Origin: Vicia villosa
Taxonomy: Eukaryota; Streptophyta; Magnoliopsida; Fabales; Fabaceae
Assembly: GCF_029867415.1 (NCBI RefSeq)
Contig: NC_081180.1
Coordinates: 143,778,731 to 143,842,730, forward strand
Direction of reading: 5' to 3'
DNA: 64,000 nucleotides
The translations under genes were made by a program, and so were the position numbers. The stretch's first letter is position 1. Every line of letters begins with the position of its first letter. A model generated the notes under the pieces. It made no database searches, was not told where the DNA came from, and saw only the letters and a list, made by a program, of their open reading frames with translations. Of this stretch, positions 26,019 to 38,100 are shown piece after piece.

Positions 26019-26100
26019 TTGACCTCCCTTCTTTTTTGGCCACCTTCGCTGAAATTCCCTAAATACCCTTTATTTCGAAAATGCATTTCTGAAGTTAAAA
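26019..26100. mobile_element. Partial copy of the palindrome-bearing TIR family
   Basis: GACCTCCCTTC--TTTTTTGGCCACCTTCGCTGAAA resembles the termini of the 1362-bp element at 54306-55667 (CACCTCCCTAT, GGTCACC, GCGAAAA). It is followed by TTCGAAAATGCATTTCTGAA at 26074-26093, the same 20-bp palindrome. Only one end is recognisable. Confidence 0.55.
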
Positions 26101-26465
26101 AATAGACTGATTTCAAATATTATTTTTGGGGTTCGAACTATTAATTTAAAAATATCAAATAATAAATATCCATGTCATCACTACCACATCATTAAAAATA
26201 AAATTTATATTCTAGTCATCATCACATATGTAAAACCGAAGGAGGACCAACAAAATCTCAACTGAAGTAAAGTTTAGGAAAAAAACCTGAATTTTGAAAT
26301 GGAGAGACTAAATTTAAAACACTTAAGTGGTCAAAAGTGCATTTAAACCTATTTTTTACTTGAATTTTCGTTCGTTTATGATGAAGAGATTTGTTCTATT
26401 TTCACATAACTTATTAAAAACTTTAAAACTAATTCCACAAAACCTTACCATTTACTCTACATTTC

Positions 26466-26570
<105 letters not shown>

Positions 26571-26964
26571 GAGGAGGGATCAAATTACACCCGAAGAGTT
26601 ACACCACGAGTTACACTCATTCAATAACTACATTTTGAATTAATATTTTTTAAATTCAACCGTTGGATTGAACTATAATATCATATAAATCATACCTATA
26701 AAGTTTGAGCTTAATCTATAATGATTTACTATGTCATTGAATTACATCAAAATTAACGTTATATGAAAGCTTAATTTGACGTTAATCTTTGGATATCTTG
26801 ATCGTATAACAAATCATTATAGAATAAGCTCAAACTTTATAGGTATGATCTATATGATATTATGTTTCAATCCAACGGTTGAATTTAAAAAATATTAATT
26901 CGAAATGTAGTTATTGAACGAGTGTAACTCGTGGTGTAACTCTTAGGGTGTAATTTGATCCCTC

Positions 26965-26967
<3 letters not shown>
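26571..26967. mobile_element. Fold-back MITE inserted in the TA tract
   Basis: The 397-bp element starts GAGGAGGGATCAAATTACAC and ends with the reverse complement of that sequence. The two arms stay inverted-complementary for roughly 170-190 bp each with few mismatches, so almost the whole element is one hairpin. It is flanked on both sides by TA repeats, so the target duplication cannot be resolved. It codes for nothing. Confidence 0.9.

Positions 26968-27055
<88 letters not shown>
26968..27055. repeat. (TA)n microsatellite, second segment
   Basis: TA run separating the fold-back MITE from the 5' LTR of the copia element. Confidence 0.95.
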
Positions 27056-27059
<4 letters not shown>

Positions 27060-27419
27060 ATGAATAATTGGATGATTGTCTCCCATCTTATTCCTTATTT
27101 ATAATATTGTGTATTTATTACATTGTCTGTATGTTGTCCTATAAATAGGACCAACCTCATTGTAGAATATTCACAGATGAAATAATATAGAATCATTCTA
27201 TCTTTCTCTCTTCTCTTTTATCTTCTTTCTCCTTACTTTATAACACGTTATCAGCACGAAACTCTACCAAATTTTTAAAAGTACAAAAATTGAAGAACAA
27301 AAGTTGAAGAACAAAAGTTGAAGAATTAACTATAAGAAGTAATATCAATTTATTATTTTACTTTTTAATTTTCTTAACCTGTGGTAAATTTCTATAATAT
27401 AATTTATTAATTTATCAAT

Positions 27420-28080
27420 AATCCTTGAAGGATTACAAAACAATGTGTTTGGTATATAGTTGATGAAGAACTTACTATGCATCCCAGAAGGATTGCAGGA
27501 AGAATATTAAAATATCCCCGAAATATTTCATAAAGATTGTTTTGTTATATCGATCTAAAAATTTGTAATTTGTAATATGTTCATAAAAAGATTGTCATTC
27601 CAGAAGAATGACACCAACTATTTTACCGCATACCAAAAGAATGATTATGGTTATATTTTTTTAGATTGTTTATAACAAATATTTTAATTCATCCCAAAAG
27701 GATGATTATATTTTTTAGATCATCGTTTATAACAAATATTTTAGTTCATCCCAGAAGGATGATTATATTTTTTAGATCATCGTTTATAATACTAACGAAT
27801 CACAAAAGATTTGATCTATAATATTAATGAATCCTAGAAGGATTGCATCAATTATATATTTTTTAAAATATATTTTTTTAAAAAATATTGCATCAATAAT
27901 AGTGAAGTATCTTAAAAGGATCTCACAATTGCGTAATTTTTTCTCTTTAATCTTGTTTGATGATTTGAAAAATAAACAAAAAGATTACATCATCCCTGAA
28001 GGATTGTTCAAAAATTGTATTTTTTTCTCTAATCATCCTAGAAGAATTTTAAATAATATCGTTCGTTTGAAGGATTGTCC
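27420..28080. repeat. Array of short imperfect palindromes (ATCC-GAAGGAT type)
   Basis: About eleven occurrences of ATCCCAGAAGGATG-like words are scattered through the 5' internal part of the copia element. Examples are ATCCTTGAAGGAT (27420), CATCCCAGAAGGATTG (27480), CATTCCAGAAGAATG (27597), CATCCCAAAAGGATG (27692), CATCCCAGAAGGATG (27748) and CATCCCTGAAGGATT (27991). Each is a near palindrome; spacing is irregular. Confidence 0.75.
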
Positions 28081-28145
28081 AACTATTTTTTAAATATCAT
28101 TTTTTATGATGATTGAGCAATTGTTTCAAAAGAACTAATATTTTA

Positions 28146-28684
28146 GGCTAAAATACCTCCAGGATCCTTTAAATTATTTAATTGTAACAAGTAAGTCATT
28201 TATGTTTTTTTCGTTACATGTGGGTCCTTTATGTTAGCTAACGTTTGCACTGTAAACTTTTTTTCTACCTTATTTTGTTCTATTAATTTATTTTAAATTC
28301 GTTTTTAGTCCAAAAATTATGAAAAAGTTTCTAAAAATATTTCTTCTCATTTTACACTTCGTGTAATTTTATGAGAATTTTATTTTCTGTTTTACTATTT
28401 TTCTTTAATTTCTTCTTTTGCATGCATTTTAATTAGTTTAAAAATACTTTTATGCATTAAAAAATTCTAGAAATTTTATTATATGATCCAATGATGGTCT
28501 CTAACCTATGTTAAGCGACATATCAGTACCATTAGTGCCACTTCAACTTTTTGGAAAGGAATTTGGGAAAAATGTCAACGGTGTAAACATTAGTTAACAT
28601 AAAGGACCCACGTGTAGCAAAAAAACATAAAGGACTAACTTGTTACAATTAAATAACTTAAAGGACCCTTAAGGTAATTTAGCC
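28146..28684. mobile_element. Mutator-type MITE inside the copia element
   Basis: The 539-bp element begins GGCTAAAATACCTCCAGGAT and ends with its inverted counterpart (GGCTAAATTACCTTAAGGGT read inward). The inverted similarity runs for over 100 bp. It is flanked by a perfect 9-bp duplication AATATTTTA (28137-28145 and 28685-28693). Long terminal inverted repeats plus a 9-bp target duplication indicate a non-autonomous Mutator-like element. Confidence 0.93.
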
Positions 28685-29219
28685 AATATTTTAATATCAA
28701 ACATCTTTGAAGAGTTATAATTTTTTTGTTGATCGTTGTCTCTTAAATTTTTTGGTCAATTCTATAAGAGTCCGACAATCGAGGAAATACTCTCAAGAAT
28801 ATCTTAGAAGTCATTTACCATATTTAGTTATTATTAATATAGCAGTTAAAAATATTATATTGCAATAATAGTTTAAAATATTATGTTCCTGGTTCTTATT
28901 TAGTACTTATATTATTCTATTGAAATCTGCTTATGATATTTTTATTTTATTTAATTATTAATGAATGTTCTTTTTTATTCTTTAGATTTAGTTTATAACA
29001 ATTAAATCAAATGAAAATTAATCATTTGTTTAAAATATCTATTTTTATCTTGATGTTTTGATAACAACAAAATTTCAATTATATTTTCAATATATATTGT
29101 AAACAAGCATAATCGGTTTACAAATCAAATTTGACAAATTAAACAAGCATAAAACATAAGCATAATTGTAAACCAGAAGTTTACAAATCAAATTTAAGAA
29201 TGTTGGCAAAATCGGTTGG

Positions 29220-29345
29220 GTCATCCCGAATTTATTATGATTTATTATGATGTGAAAACTAGTATTGAAGAACCAGAAGTTTCTTCAATCCCGAATGTAT
29301 TATGATGCGAAAACTAGTATTGAAAAACCAGAAGTTTCTTCAATC
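29220..29345. repeat. Tandem duplication within the copia element
   Basis: CCCGAAT-TATTATGAT followed by GAAAACTAGTATTGAA and ACCAGAAGTTTCTTCAAT is present twice in tandem (about 29226-29290 and 29291-29345), the first copy holding an extra TTTATTATGAT. Confidence 0.8.
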
Positions 29346-29513
29346 AAATAAATTTTGTGTGTTTCTAAAGAAAAATAAAAATCTGAGAAATTGAGTTTGT
29401 CATGACATTAATTATTGCATCGATTAAAATATTATGCAAATATTTATTGTCTACTCACCATAAGCAGAAGTTTGTGAAGTTATTTTCTCAGACTAAGATC
29501 TCAGTTTCTGAAT

Positions 29514-29647
29514 TTTTCAGAACTTTACTGATAAGTATCACATATATTATTAAAATTATTATCGAACATCTTGTAGCATATTTTCAGAACTTTACTGATA
29601 AGTATCACATATATTATTAAAATTATTATCGAACATCTTGTAGCATA
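29514..29647. repeat. Perfect tandem duplication, 67-bp period
   Basis: TTTTCAGAACTTTACTGATA and the following 47 bases, through ATCTTGTAGCATA, are repeated immediately (29514-29580, 29581-29647) without differences that I can see, so the duplication is recent. Confidence 0.92.
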
Positions 29648-31945
29648 TGTTTAAAAAAAAATGGACATGAAGATCCATTCTTTAGACGTCTAAAGTTAAT
29701 TGTATGATTGATAATGGTAAGATCATAAGTTCTAAGTTAGATATTTGAAACACAAAATATGAATATTAATATATTCATTCGCATTAAGCCAATAAATTGT
29801 TTTAGGATAATAACCTAATATCTAATATCTCTCATCTAAGTAAAATATTGAATGTGTTGTGATTATTCAATTGCTCCAATATAGTACACTAAGATGAGTT
29901 TTGAAATAATATTGAAACAAATTACAAGCTGTTAATACTCCACTCAAAGTGAATTCTCCTATTGGATAAGCTCATATTGCAAATGAGTTGTAGCCGCGCC
30001 TGAAGCATGATATGAAAGTCGGTTCCAATGTTAAAAGTCATCTACTAAGAAAAGAAACTAAAGTTAAATATGACCCAAGTGAGTATATGAAAATTCTAAG
30101 AGCACTATGACATAATTTATTTTTCAGTTCCAGAAGAACTAATCAAGTACTTGAAATATGAAATAAAGAGATCTCGATAAATTATGTCATGAATGAAATG
30201 TGATGGAATCGAAAGTAAGATAACCAAAATAAAGTCAATATTGACATTGTCTTCGGATAAAATATAGCGCTAAAGATGACAAATGATAATGAGGATTATG
30301 ATGAATCAACGTCTATCAAAGATTGTAGACAAAGTGATAATTGGCCAAATAAATATATTCAATTGAAGAAGAATTAAACTCACTTTACAAGTGACTCGAT
30401 TTTGAACATGTAGTCCCAACACCTCAAGGTGTAAAACCAATGGGATATAAATGAGTTTTTGTGAAAAATCAAAATAAGAATGGCATAAAATTTGATTTGT
30501 TGCTCAATGATTTTCACAAAGACCTAAGATTGATTTTGATGAAACATATCCACCTGTAGTGGATTTAATTAATTCTTCAATATTTTATTAGCCTTGTAGT
30601 ATATGAAGGGCTTAATATAAACATGATGGATGTTGTAACATCTTATTTATGAAGCTCACTTGATAGTGACATTTCCATAAAACTCCCTAAAGGGTTTTAT
30701 ATATCAGAGACGCATAATTTTGAATCTCGAGAAACTACTCCATAAAATGAATAAATCTCTCTATGGGCTGAAGCAATTTGGACGCATGTGGTATAACCGT
30801 CTTAGTAAATATTTGCTTAGAGAGTGATATACAGTTAACTCCATTTGTACTTGTATTGTATACACAGATCAGGAAAATAATTTCCAATAATGATTATCTA
30901 TGTTGATGACATAAATATTATTGGAACTCCTGAAGAGATTCCAAAAGCTATAAATTGTTTAAGGAAATTATTCGAGATGAACGACTTGGGAAAGAAAAAG
31001 TTCTTACTAAATGAACATTCAGAAAATTAAACTTTTATATACCAAGAAGGTTATATACAAAAAAATTAAAACATTTCTATTTGAGAAAATCTCATATATA
31101 GAAAAATGTTAAAATGTTCTTATATGATAGACAAATCTCGTATGTTGTCTACCTCTATCATGGGATTTGTTGACGATTTTTTTAGACCTCGAGAAGAGGA
31201 TGAAAAAGTAATTGGTCCTGAAGTACCATATCCTAGAGTAATTTAAGCACTAATTTATCTTGCTATCAATCTATTAGCAAGACACATTTCTTCACCTACA
31301 CGAATATATTGGAACAAAATCAAACATATGCTTCATTATCTTAGAGGTAAAATAGACATTGGTCTATTTTATACCAAAGTATCCAAATTTGAATTAACAG
31401 GTTATGGAGATGCAAGTTACTTGTCAGATCCGCATAATGGTAGATCACAGACAGGTTATTCGTTTATTTACATGTGGTGGTATAACTATTTCATGAAGAT
31501 TGGTGAAATTTACAACAACAACAACAAGTTCATCTAATCATGCAGAAAATTTTAGCACTACATAAGACTTTTCAGTGCAAAAGGATTGGTCTTTATCGTC
31601 GAAGAAATAATTGTTCAGCTGAGGGGGAGAAATAAGTTTATTTTAAAAGGATATTGTACTCTTTTTCCTTCACTAGATTTTTTCCCACTGGATTTTTTCT
31701 AGTAAGGTTTTAACGAGGCATATCCAAAACAAACATCCAAGGGGGAGTGTTATGAATAATTGGATGATTGTCTATTGTCTCCCAAACATCTTATTCCTTA
31801 TTTATAATATTGTGTATTTATTACATTGTCTGTATGTTGTCCTATAAATAGGACCAACCTCATTGTAGAATATACACAGATGAAATAATATAGAATCATT
31901 CTATCTTTCTCTCTTCTCTTTTATCTTCTTTCTCCTTACTTTATA

Positions 31946-32072
<127 letters not shown>

Positions 32073-32342
32073 CGGTTCTTTGAATTTTGGTGTCTTGGGT
32101 GAATCAAAAGAGTGGTGCCCCTATAATTTTTTTAAACAAGAAATACATAAAGATAAAAGAAATAATTGGATAAAAAACACGTTTTCATTTGATATTGTAC
32201 AAAAAGAATAGAAATATGGATCTTTGAATCAATGTTTATACTACATCAAAACATAAACCACTATAAAAAGACTTATTCTTCTTCTTCTTGATCCGGTCTT
32301 TTTTCCTATAAAAAATTGACCAAGCCTTTACAATTATTTAAA

Positions 32343-32869
32343 GGGTTAAATATGTTTTTAGTCCTTATAAATACGCGACCCTGCATTTTTAGTCCCTATA
32401 AGATTTTTCTTCAATGAATGGTCCTTCTAAAATTTTTATGCATGCAATTTCAGTCCCTGATATTTTCTAAAATTTTAAAAACTGTTTAATTATCCTTTAA
32501 TTTTTAAATTTTTTAATAATTTTTTTTATATATGTTTAGAATACTGTAAAATATTTATTTACCAAGTTTTAGAATTTTTTAAAACGAGAAGAATTAAATA
32601 TGAATTTTTCAAATTTCAAAAAATAATGATAAAAGTAATGAAAATCTCAACTTAGAAATTAAATTTTGAGTTTCCTTTTCTTCTAGGAACTTTTTAAAAC
32701 ATTACGAATATGTCTGCAAAATAATCATTCTAAAATGCACATCGATTTGACAGTAGGGACTGAAACTAGGTGCATAATAATTTTATAAGGACCATCCATT
32801 GAAGGAAATTTTATAGGGACTAAAAATGCAGGGTCGCATATTTATAGAGACTAAAAACGTATTTAACCC
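32343..32869. mobile_element. Mutator-type MITE (GGGTTAAATATG family) inside the hAT relic
   Basis: The 527-bp element begins GGGTTAAATATGTTTTTAGT and ends with the inverted counterpart (GGGTTAAATACGTTTTTAGT read inward). It is flanked by a perfect 9-bp duplication TTATTTAAA (32334-32342 and 32870-32878). The inverted arms extend about 110 bp. I associate this family with legume genomes. Confidence 0.94.
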
Positions 32870-33760
32870 TTATTTAAATATCACCCTCTTAGCATTTTTT
32901 TGTTGCAAAATCGTTAATAACTTGTTCATAATCAAGGTTCTTCAAAAAATTATTTTCAACTGAAATTAACGCATGACTATTTATTCTATCTTGTGATATA
33001 GTAGATCTCAAATAAGATTTTAATAATTTTAATTTAGAAAAACTTCTTTCAGCAGATGCAACATTGATAGGAGTAGTCAATATTCCTCTATAATATATGC
33101 ATGCATTAGGAAAACAATTAAAAGTCTTTAAAGAACTCAATATTATATATCTTAATTTTGATTCAACTGTTAACAATTCTCTAATAAGTTTCGGTTCTTC
33201 AAACAAAATTATTGATGATCTAAGCCTTTCAATACTAAACAAAAATTCATTTTTTTCATATGTGCTATACTGCTTAAATCTTCTATCAAGTGAGCCTATT
33301 GTTTGATCTATAATATATAAGAAATCATGATTTCAAAAAAACTCTTCAGCAGACTCAAGATTCACCTACCAAATAATCATAGCTACTAAAAATTTAAAGT
33401 TTCTAATTCCATGAGTTGCTAAAGATTCGATTTCACTCTTAATTTTGAGATCATTATCTTGTTCAGCTAGTTGAAGTAGTGTTTCACTTTTAATTTTGGG
33501 ATCAATAATATAAAATATTTTCTATGTCATTATTTTAATTTTAGTGCCTCAATTAAACTTTGTAGTTGCTAAAATTATGAGTAAGTTAATTAATATTATT
33601 TTAGAGGAATTAATTGATTGTATTCTTCTTTATATTTTATTTATGAGAAATTACATTCTTTTATTAATTTTAACTTTGTAGTGCCCTTATAATTTTGTTA
33701 ACTAGTATTTTTTTTTAAAAAAAATTCTAATAAGTATTTTTATAATAGAAAATTCTCTTT

Positions 33761-33912
<152 letters not shown>

Positions 33913-33993
33913 AAGGGTAAGAAAAAAAAATATGGTGCCCCTAAAATTATGGGGCCCTGGGCTCCCGCCCCACAAACCCGTGCTCAGGGCCAC

Positions 33994-34146
<153 letters not shown>

Positions 34147-34261
34147 GACGTATCATATGAGAATGACATTAAGAGAATCTTAATGTGAGAATGAATCTAA
34201 ACCATTAAATTTTAAAATAAATAGGGGAGATTATGTGTCATTCTCTAATGATACAAATATA

Positions 34262-34795
34262 TATATGGATCTAACCTCGGCTAAAGAAGCGAGGTAACAA
34301 AGTGCGTCATAAAAGTATTAACTTTATCCTCCAGTTTTTAAAACACCGAGGAGAAAATGCTGATGAACATGGGTTCGAACTTGAACTTTTACACTTTTAA
34401 TATTTTTAAAACTAGCGCATCAAACTTTTCGGTTAACCGTGTGTAAAAAATTCAAAAGTAGAAAAACATTGAAGATTTTTGTGTATGCAATTCATCCCAA
34501 AAAAATGCTTAATAGTTTGGGACAACAACATATAAGTTTTGATTAGAGTAAAGTCTGTTTAACCAGTGTTTTTAAAAAAAATTCTAATTATGTTATCCTT
34601 CAATTTTCAAAGAAACCAAAGGAATAAATCATTTAGTATTCACTTATAAACAAATAAAAACATAAACTACAATAAAAATAAAAAAAATATGTTATTTTTA
34701 TTTTTATAAAAAAAATATGATGCGCCTTATCATAATACATCGATTTTTTTTACTGAGGTGAACATTTCGTCATAAAAAATATTATTTATCGTAGT
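34262..34795. mobile_element. Possible CACTA-like terminal fragment
   Basis: CCTCGG and CGAGG words (34275-34295, 34346-34352) resemble subterminal motifs of some CACTA elements. The segment ends at 34795 in a sequence whose reverse complement is CACTACGATAAATAATATTT, compatible with a CACTA terminus. No opposite end or transposase is present. The remainder of 34144-35290 is AT-rich with nothing else recognised. Confidence 0.3.
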
Positions 34796-35297
34796 GAAAT
34801 TTGATATTTCTACGTAGCTCTCAATTCCGAAACATTGTTTTATTAACGACTAAAATTACTTCATTAAACACTATAGTATAAATCTTTAATAATTAAGATT
34901 ACTTCATATTTTTCTTTAAATTATTTTTTAATATTGAAAAAAATTAAAAAAATCCTAGCTTGTGATCTTTATTTAAGTGTAATAAAATTTTGATGCGGCA
35001 TATCCTCTGCTCTGACTTTTGAAGTATAATTAAAAAAAATCCTAAACAACCTAATAAACTAGTATTTTTGTAACTAAATATTTCTTTGATCCTAATCCAA
35101 AATCCAAAATTCAAGATCATGGCAGCCATGTTATGATTCCAGGGTGTAAACCTAACCAATCAATAGTTTTAAAAACATGAAGTGCGCAACATTAATCAAA
35201 TAAACATTGATTCTGGTCCTGTTAGAAAAATCAAGTATCACTAAAATATTTGTAACGTAATTGAAAAATGTTGGAATTAAAATCTTTTGTTGAATGC

Positions 35298-35305
35298 TAT
35301 AAATA
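35298..35305 (+). promoter_or_regulatory. Putative TATA box of the glutathione peroxidase gene
   Basis: TATAAATA in the context GCTATAAATAATTG lies about 72-79 bp upstream of the ATG at 35377, a plausible distance if the 5'UTR is short. Confidence 0.5.
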
Positions 35306-35376
35306 ATTGAAATGTGTAATACTATGCAAGACATAAACATAAAACCAAAGTCTAACTCTTGAAGACAGACACAGAA

Positions 35377-36448
35377 ATGGGTGCTTCGCAATCAGTTTCA
35401 GAAAATTCTATTCATGAATTCAAAGTCAAGGTACATAACTATATACTTTCTCCAAAATTAATTATAAACCAAATAAATAAATAATTACATAGTATAAATT
35501 AAGAAAATATTTAACCTTATTTAATTTTATGAACAAAATATATTGGTGGTGATTGTGATAGGATGCTAGAGGCAAAGAAGTGAACCTTGGAAGCTATAGG
35601 GGGAAGGTTCTTTTAGTAATTAATGTTGCATCAAAATGGTTATTATTTTCATTTTCTAACTCTACTTTTTTATTGTCTCTTCTTTAATTCTATGGCTAAC
35701 ACCAATTTCATGCATGTTTAAAAAAACAGTAACTTTGCTGAAGCGAATTACACTCAGTTAACTCAGCTTTACTCGAGATATAAGGACTCGGGTAAGCAAA
35801 TTATATCGTTGTTTTGATTCATGTAGCAGACTCCACCAAAAAACTATTTTGAGAATAATATTAATTATATATGTTTGTTTGTTAATTGTGATTAGGTCTT
35901 GAGATATTGGCATTTCCATGTAACCAATTTTTGAGGAAAGAGCCAGGAACTAGTCAGGAGGCAGAAGATTTTGCATGTAACACATATAAAGCTGAGTATC
36001 CCATTCTTGGAAAGGTATGCTATACATATGATTCTTCTTCTTTGTTTATTTTTCTATGAGTCATAATCTAAGAATCAGTTAAACAGACATAAGACATGAC
36101 AGCAACACTGACACTAACACATCGACATATGTAGATACGCGTGAATGGACAAGATGCAGCACCTGTGTATAAATACTTGAAAGCACAAAAATGTGGAAGT
36201 TTGGGATCAAGAAGGATAAAGTGGAATTTCACAAAGTTCTTAGTTGATGAGAAAGGCCATGTGATCCAGCGTTATAGTCCAACAACCCAACCATTGGCCA
36301 TAGAGGTACCTATTTTTCCTTTGAAATTTCTTATAAATTCAATTATTAATTTATGCATTTTTATATATATGCTTAAGAAGCTAAATTAATTTGCTTTGTT
36401 ACATATTATTGACAGAATGATATCAAGAAGGCATTGAATGTGGTTTGA
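35377..36448 (+). CDS. GPX5: Plant glutathione peroxidase (thioredoxin-dependent GPX, GPX4/5-like)
   Basis: Six exons with GT-AG borders and consistent phase: 35377-35430, 35562-35638, 35730-35791, 35896-36014, 36135-36305 and 36416-36448, giving 171 aa, normal for the family. The protein starts [15 protein letters not shown]. The peroxidatic Cys lies in [16 protein letters not shown], the catalytic Gln in [19 protein letters not shown], the resolving Cys in [11 protein letters not shown], and the Trp/Asn pair in [11 protein letters not shown], so the Cys-Gln-Trp-Asn tetrad is complete. Plant GPXs reduce hydrogen and lipid peroxides, mostly with thioredoxin. MGASQS fits an N-myristoylation consensus, suggesting membrane anchoring as for Arabidopsis GPX5 (inference). 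Oddity: most plant GPXs have Gly-Phe-Thr after the active Cys; here it is Asn-Phe-Ala. It may therefore be a diverged paralogue. The isoform symbol is tentative. Confidence 0.9.
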
Positions 36449-37222
36449 GAGACTGTTGAAGATATATTGCTTGTGTTGAAGATATATGAATTTTTGTATT
36501 AATTGCATATATTCACTCATGTCTAAAGTTTGATATTATTTGGTTGTATGAATATTTTCTTTGTATGTTAAAGTTGATATTCCATTAGGGAATTGAAATT
36601 GATTCAATTTGTTTTTTTGTCAACTAAACATATGGCTTGCTGTGGTGGTGTAATGATTTACTAGTTGACTAATGTGAAAAATAAAAAGTGTTTGCTCATA
36701 TTTACATCTGCTCACTTAGGTACTCCTATGTTAGAGATGTCAATTAATTTGGCTAAAGAAAGTGTAAGTAGATATGTTGTGAGGATGTTGCAATTAAGAA
36801 GAATAAATAATTAAAAATAAATAAAGGGCACCACATATTTATATTGGATCAAGAACAAACAAATGAAAAAGACATCACATCTTTTTTTAAAATTTTAAGA
36901 CTTTATTGAGTTAGAGGGAAGAGTGGATTTTTGTGTGTGAATAAAGCATGTATATAAAAATGGAGAATAGTTACACAAAATGCAGGAGACTATTCAAAAA
37001 CCAACTCAACTAGAAATGAATTAAAAAAAACAACCCAAACCTATTTTTTTTTACAAAATCATTCATAATCTCCGAAAGAATGAAATAAAAAAAGGAATTA
37101 ATTACGAGACCTATATTAAAAAAAATTGCACAACTATTCCCCTTTCTATAAATGAGAGATAAAAAATGTCATATTTGTGGTAGCTTTTATGCAAGCTTTT
37201 CAGTCTTTTCTTGACTGCCAAG
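36449..37222. other. GPX 3'UTR and AT-rich spacer
   Basis: The first ~150 bp are a likely 3'UTR (T-rich). The rest, to the start of the SIRE-like LTR, shows no ORF or repeat that I recognise. Confidence 0.4.
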
Positions 37223-38100
37223 TGTTAGGACATAGTTTGGTTCTACATCTTCGAAGGAGTTTTGATGATAACAAACACATAAACTCAGATAAGAACAAAT
37301 ATTCACTCTAATCCTATGTTTTACCTTGCAGAAGTTCTGAAGTGAGTAACAGTGATTTCTCAGAAGCAGAAGGCTGCATTGAGGGAAGCTTATAAGAAGA
37401 AGATGTTCTGAACATTGATCTCTCAGAATCAGAAGGCTATATAGAGAGAGGTTTACAAGAATAAGAAGAACTAAACTCCGAAAGAAGTTTATATGAATAA
37501 GAAGATCTAACTCTTGAAAGAAGTTTACAAAACAACTCTGATACATAAGCGCTTCATGCACTAACACTGAAACAATACTCTGATGATTAGTTTCGTTACA
37601 AGAATTAAATACAAGATCTTTTTTAAACGACTGGAAATTATATTCAAGAGACAAAATCTTCTCATATGGAAACAAAATTAAATATGCAATTCATCAAGTT
37701 TCCAAATCTAGAAAGAGTGTCTTCCAACGGATCAAAATTCTCTCTTATATAAAGGAATATTTGTTGAAGAATTGATACCTATCTCTCACGCACGCAAATA
37801 GCAAAAAGCTCTAAACGATATTCATAACTTGTTATCTACTGCATTTGTAATTTAAATCTCAGTGTATACATCACAATTGTGATACAGCTTATTAGAAGCA
37901 CATTTGTAAACACATTAAATTAAGTTTCGTTGTACTGTTGTTCCTTGAGCAAACCGGGTTGTGGTTTGAATCTCGAGAAGACATTGACGGTTGTCATTGT
38001 GAAAGCTGTAATCAAGTTTAATTTAGTGAATTAATTCCTCATAAGAGAGAGGCAAAATCACCTTGGCGGGTGGACTAGAGTAGTTTGAGTTCAAACAAAC
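37223..38100 (+). mobile_element. SIRE/Maximus-type copia LTR (solo or truncated)
   Basis: It begins TGTTAGGACATAG and contains TTTTGATGATAACAAACAC, a hallmark of SIRE/Maximus LTRs. Repeated AGAAGCAGAAGGCT / AGAATCAGAAGGCT segments (about 37362 and 37427) follow. Near the right end GGCGGGTGGACTAGAGTAGT matches the usual end region of these LTRs. It stops where a CACTA terminus begins (38101), and no internal retroelement domains accompany it. The long minus-strand frame here (37187-37675) has no recognisable protein family. Confidence 0.7.

Noticed and set aside
37187..37675. 162-residue minus-strand frame
   Set aside because: It spans the SIRE-like LTR, including its repeats, and has no recognisable domain; LTR-derived chance ORF.
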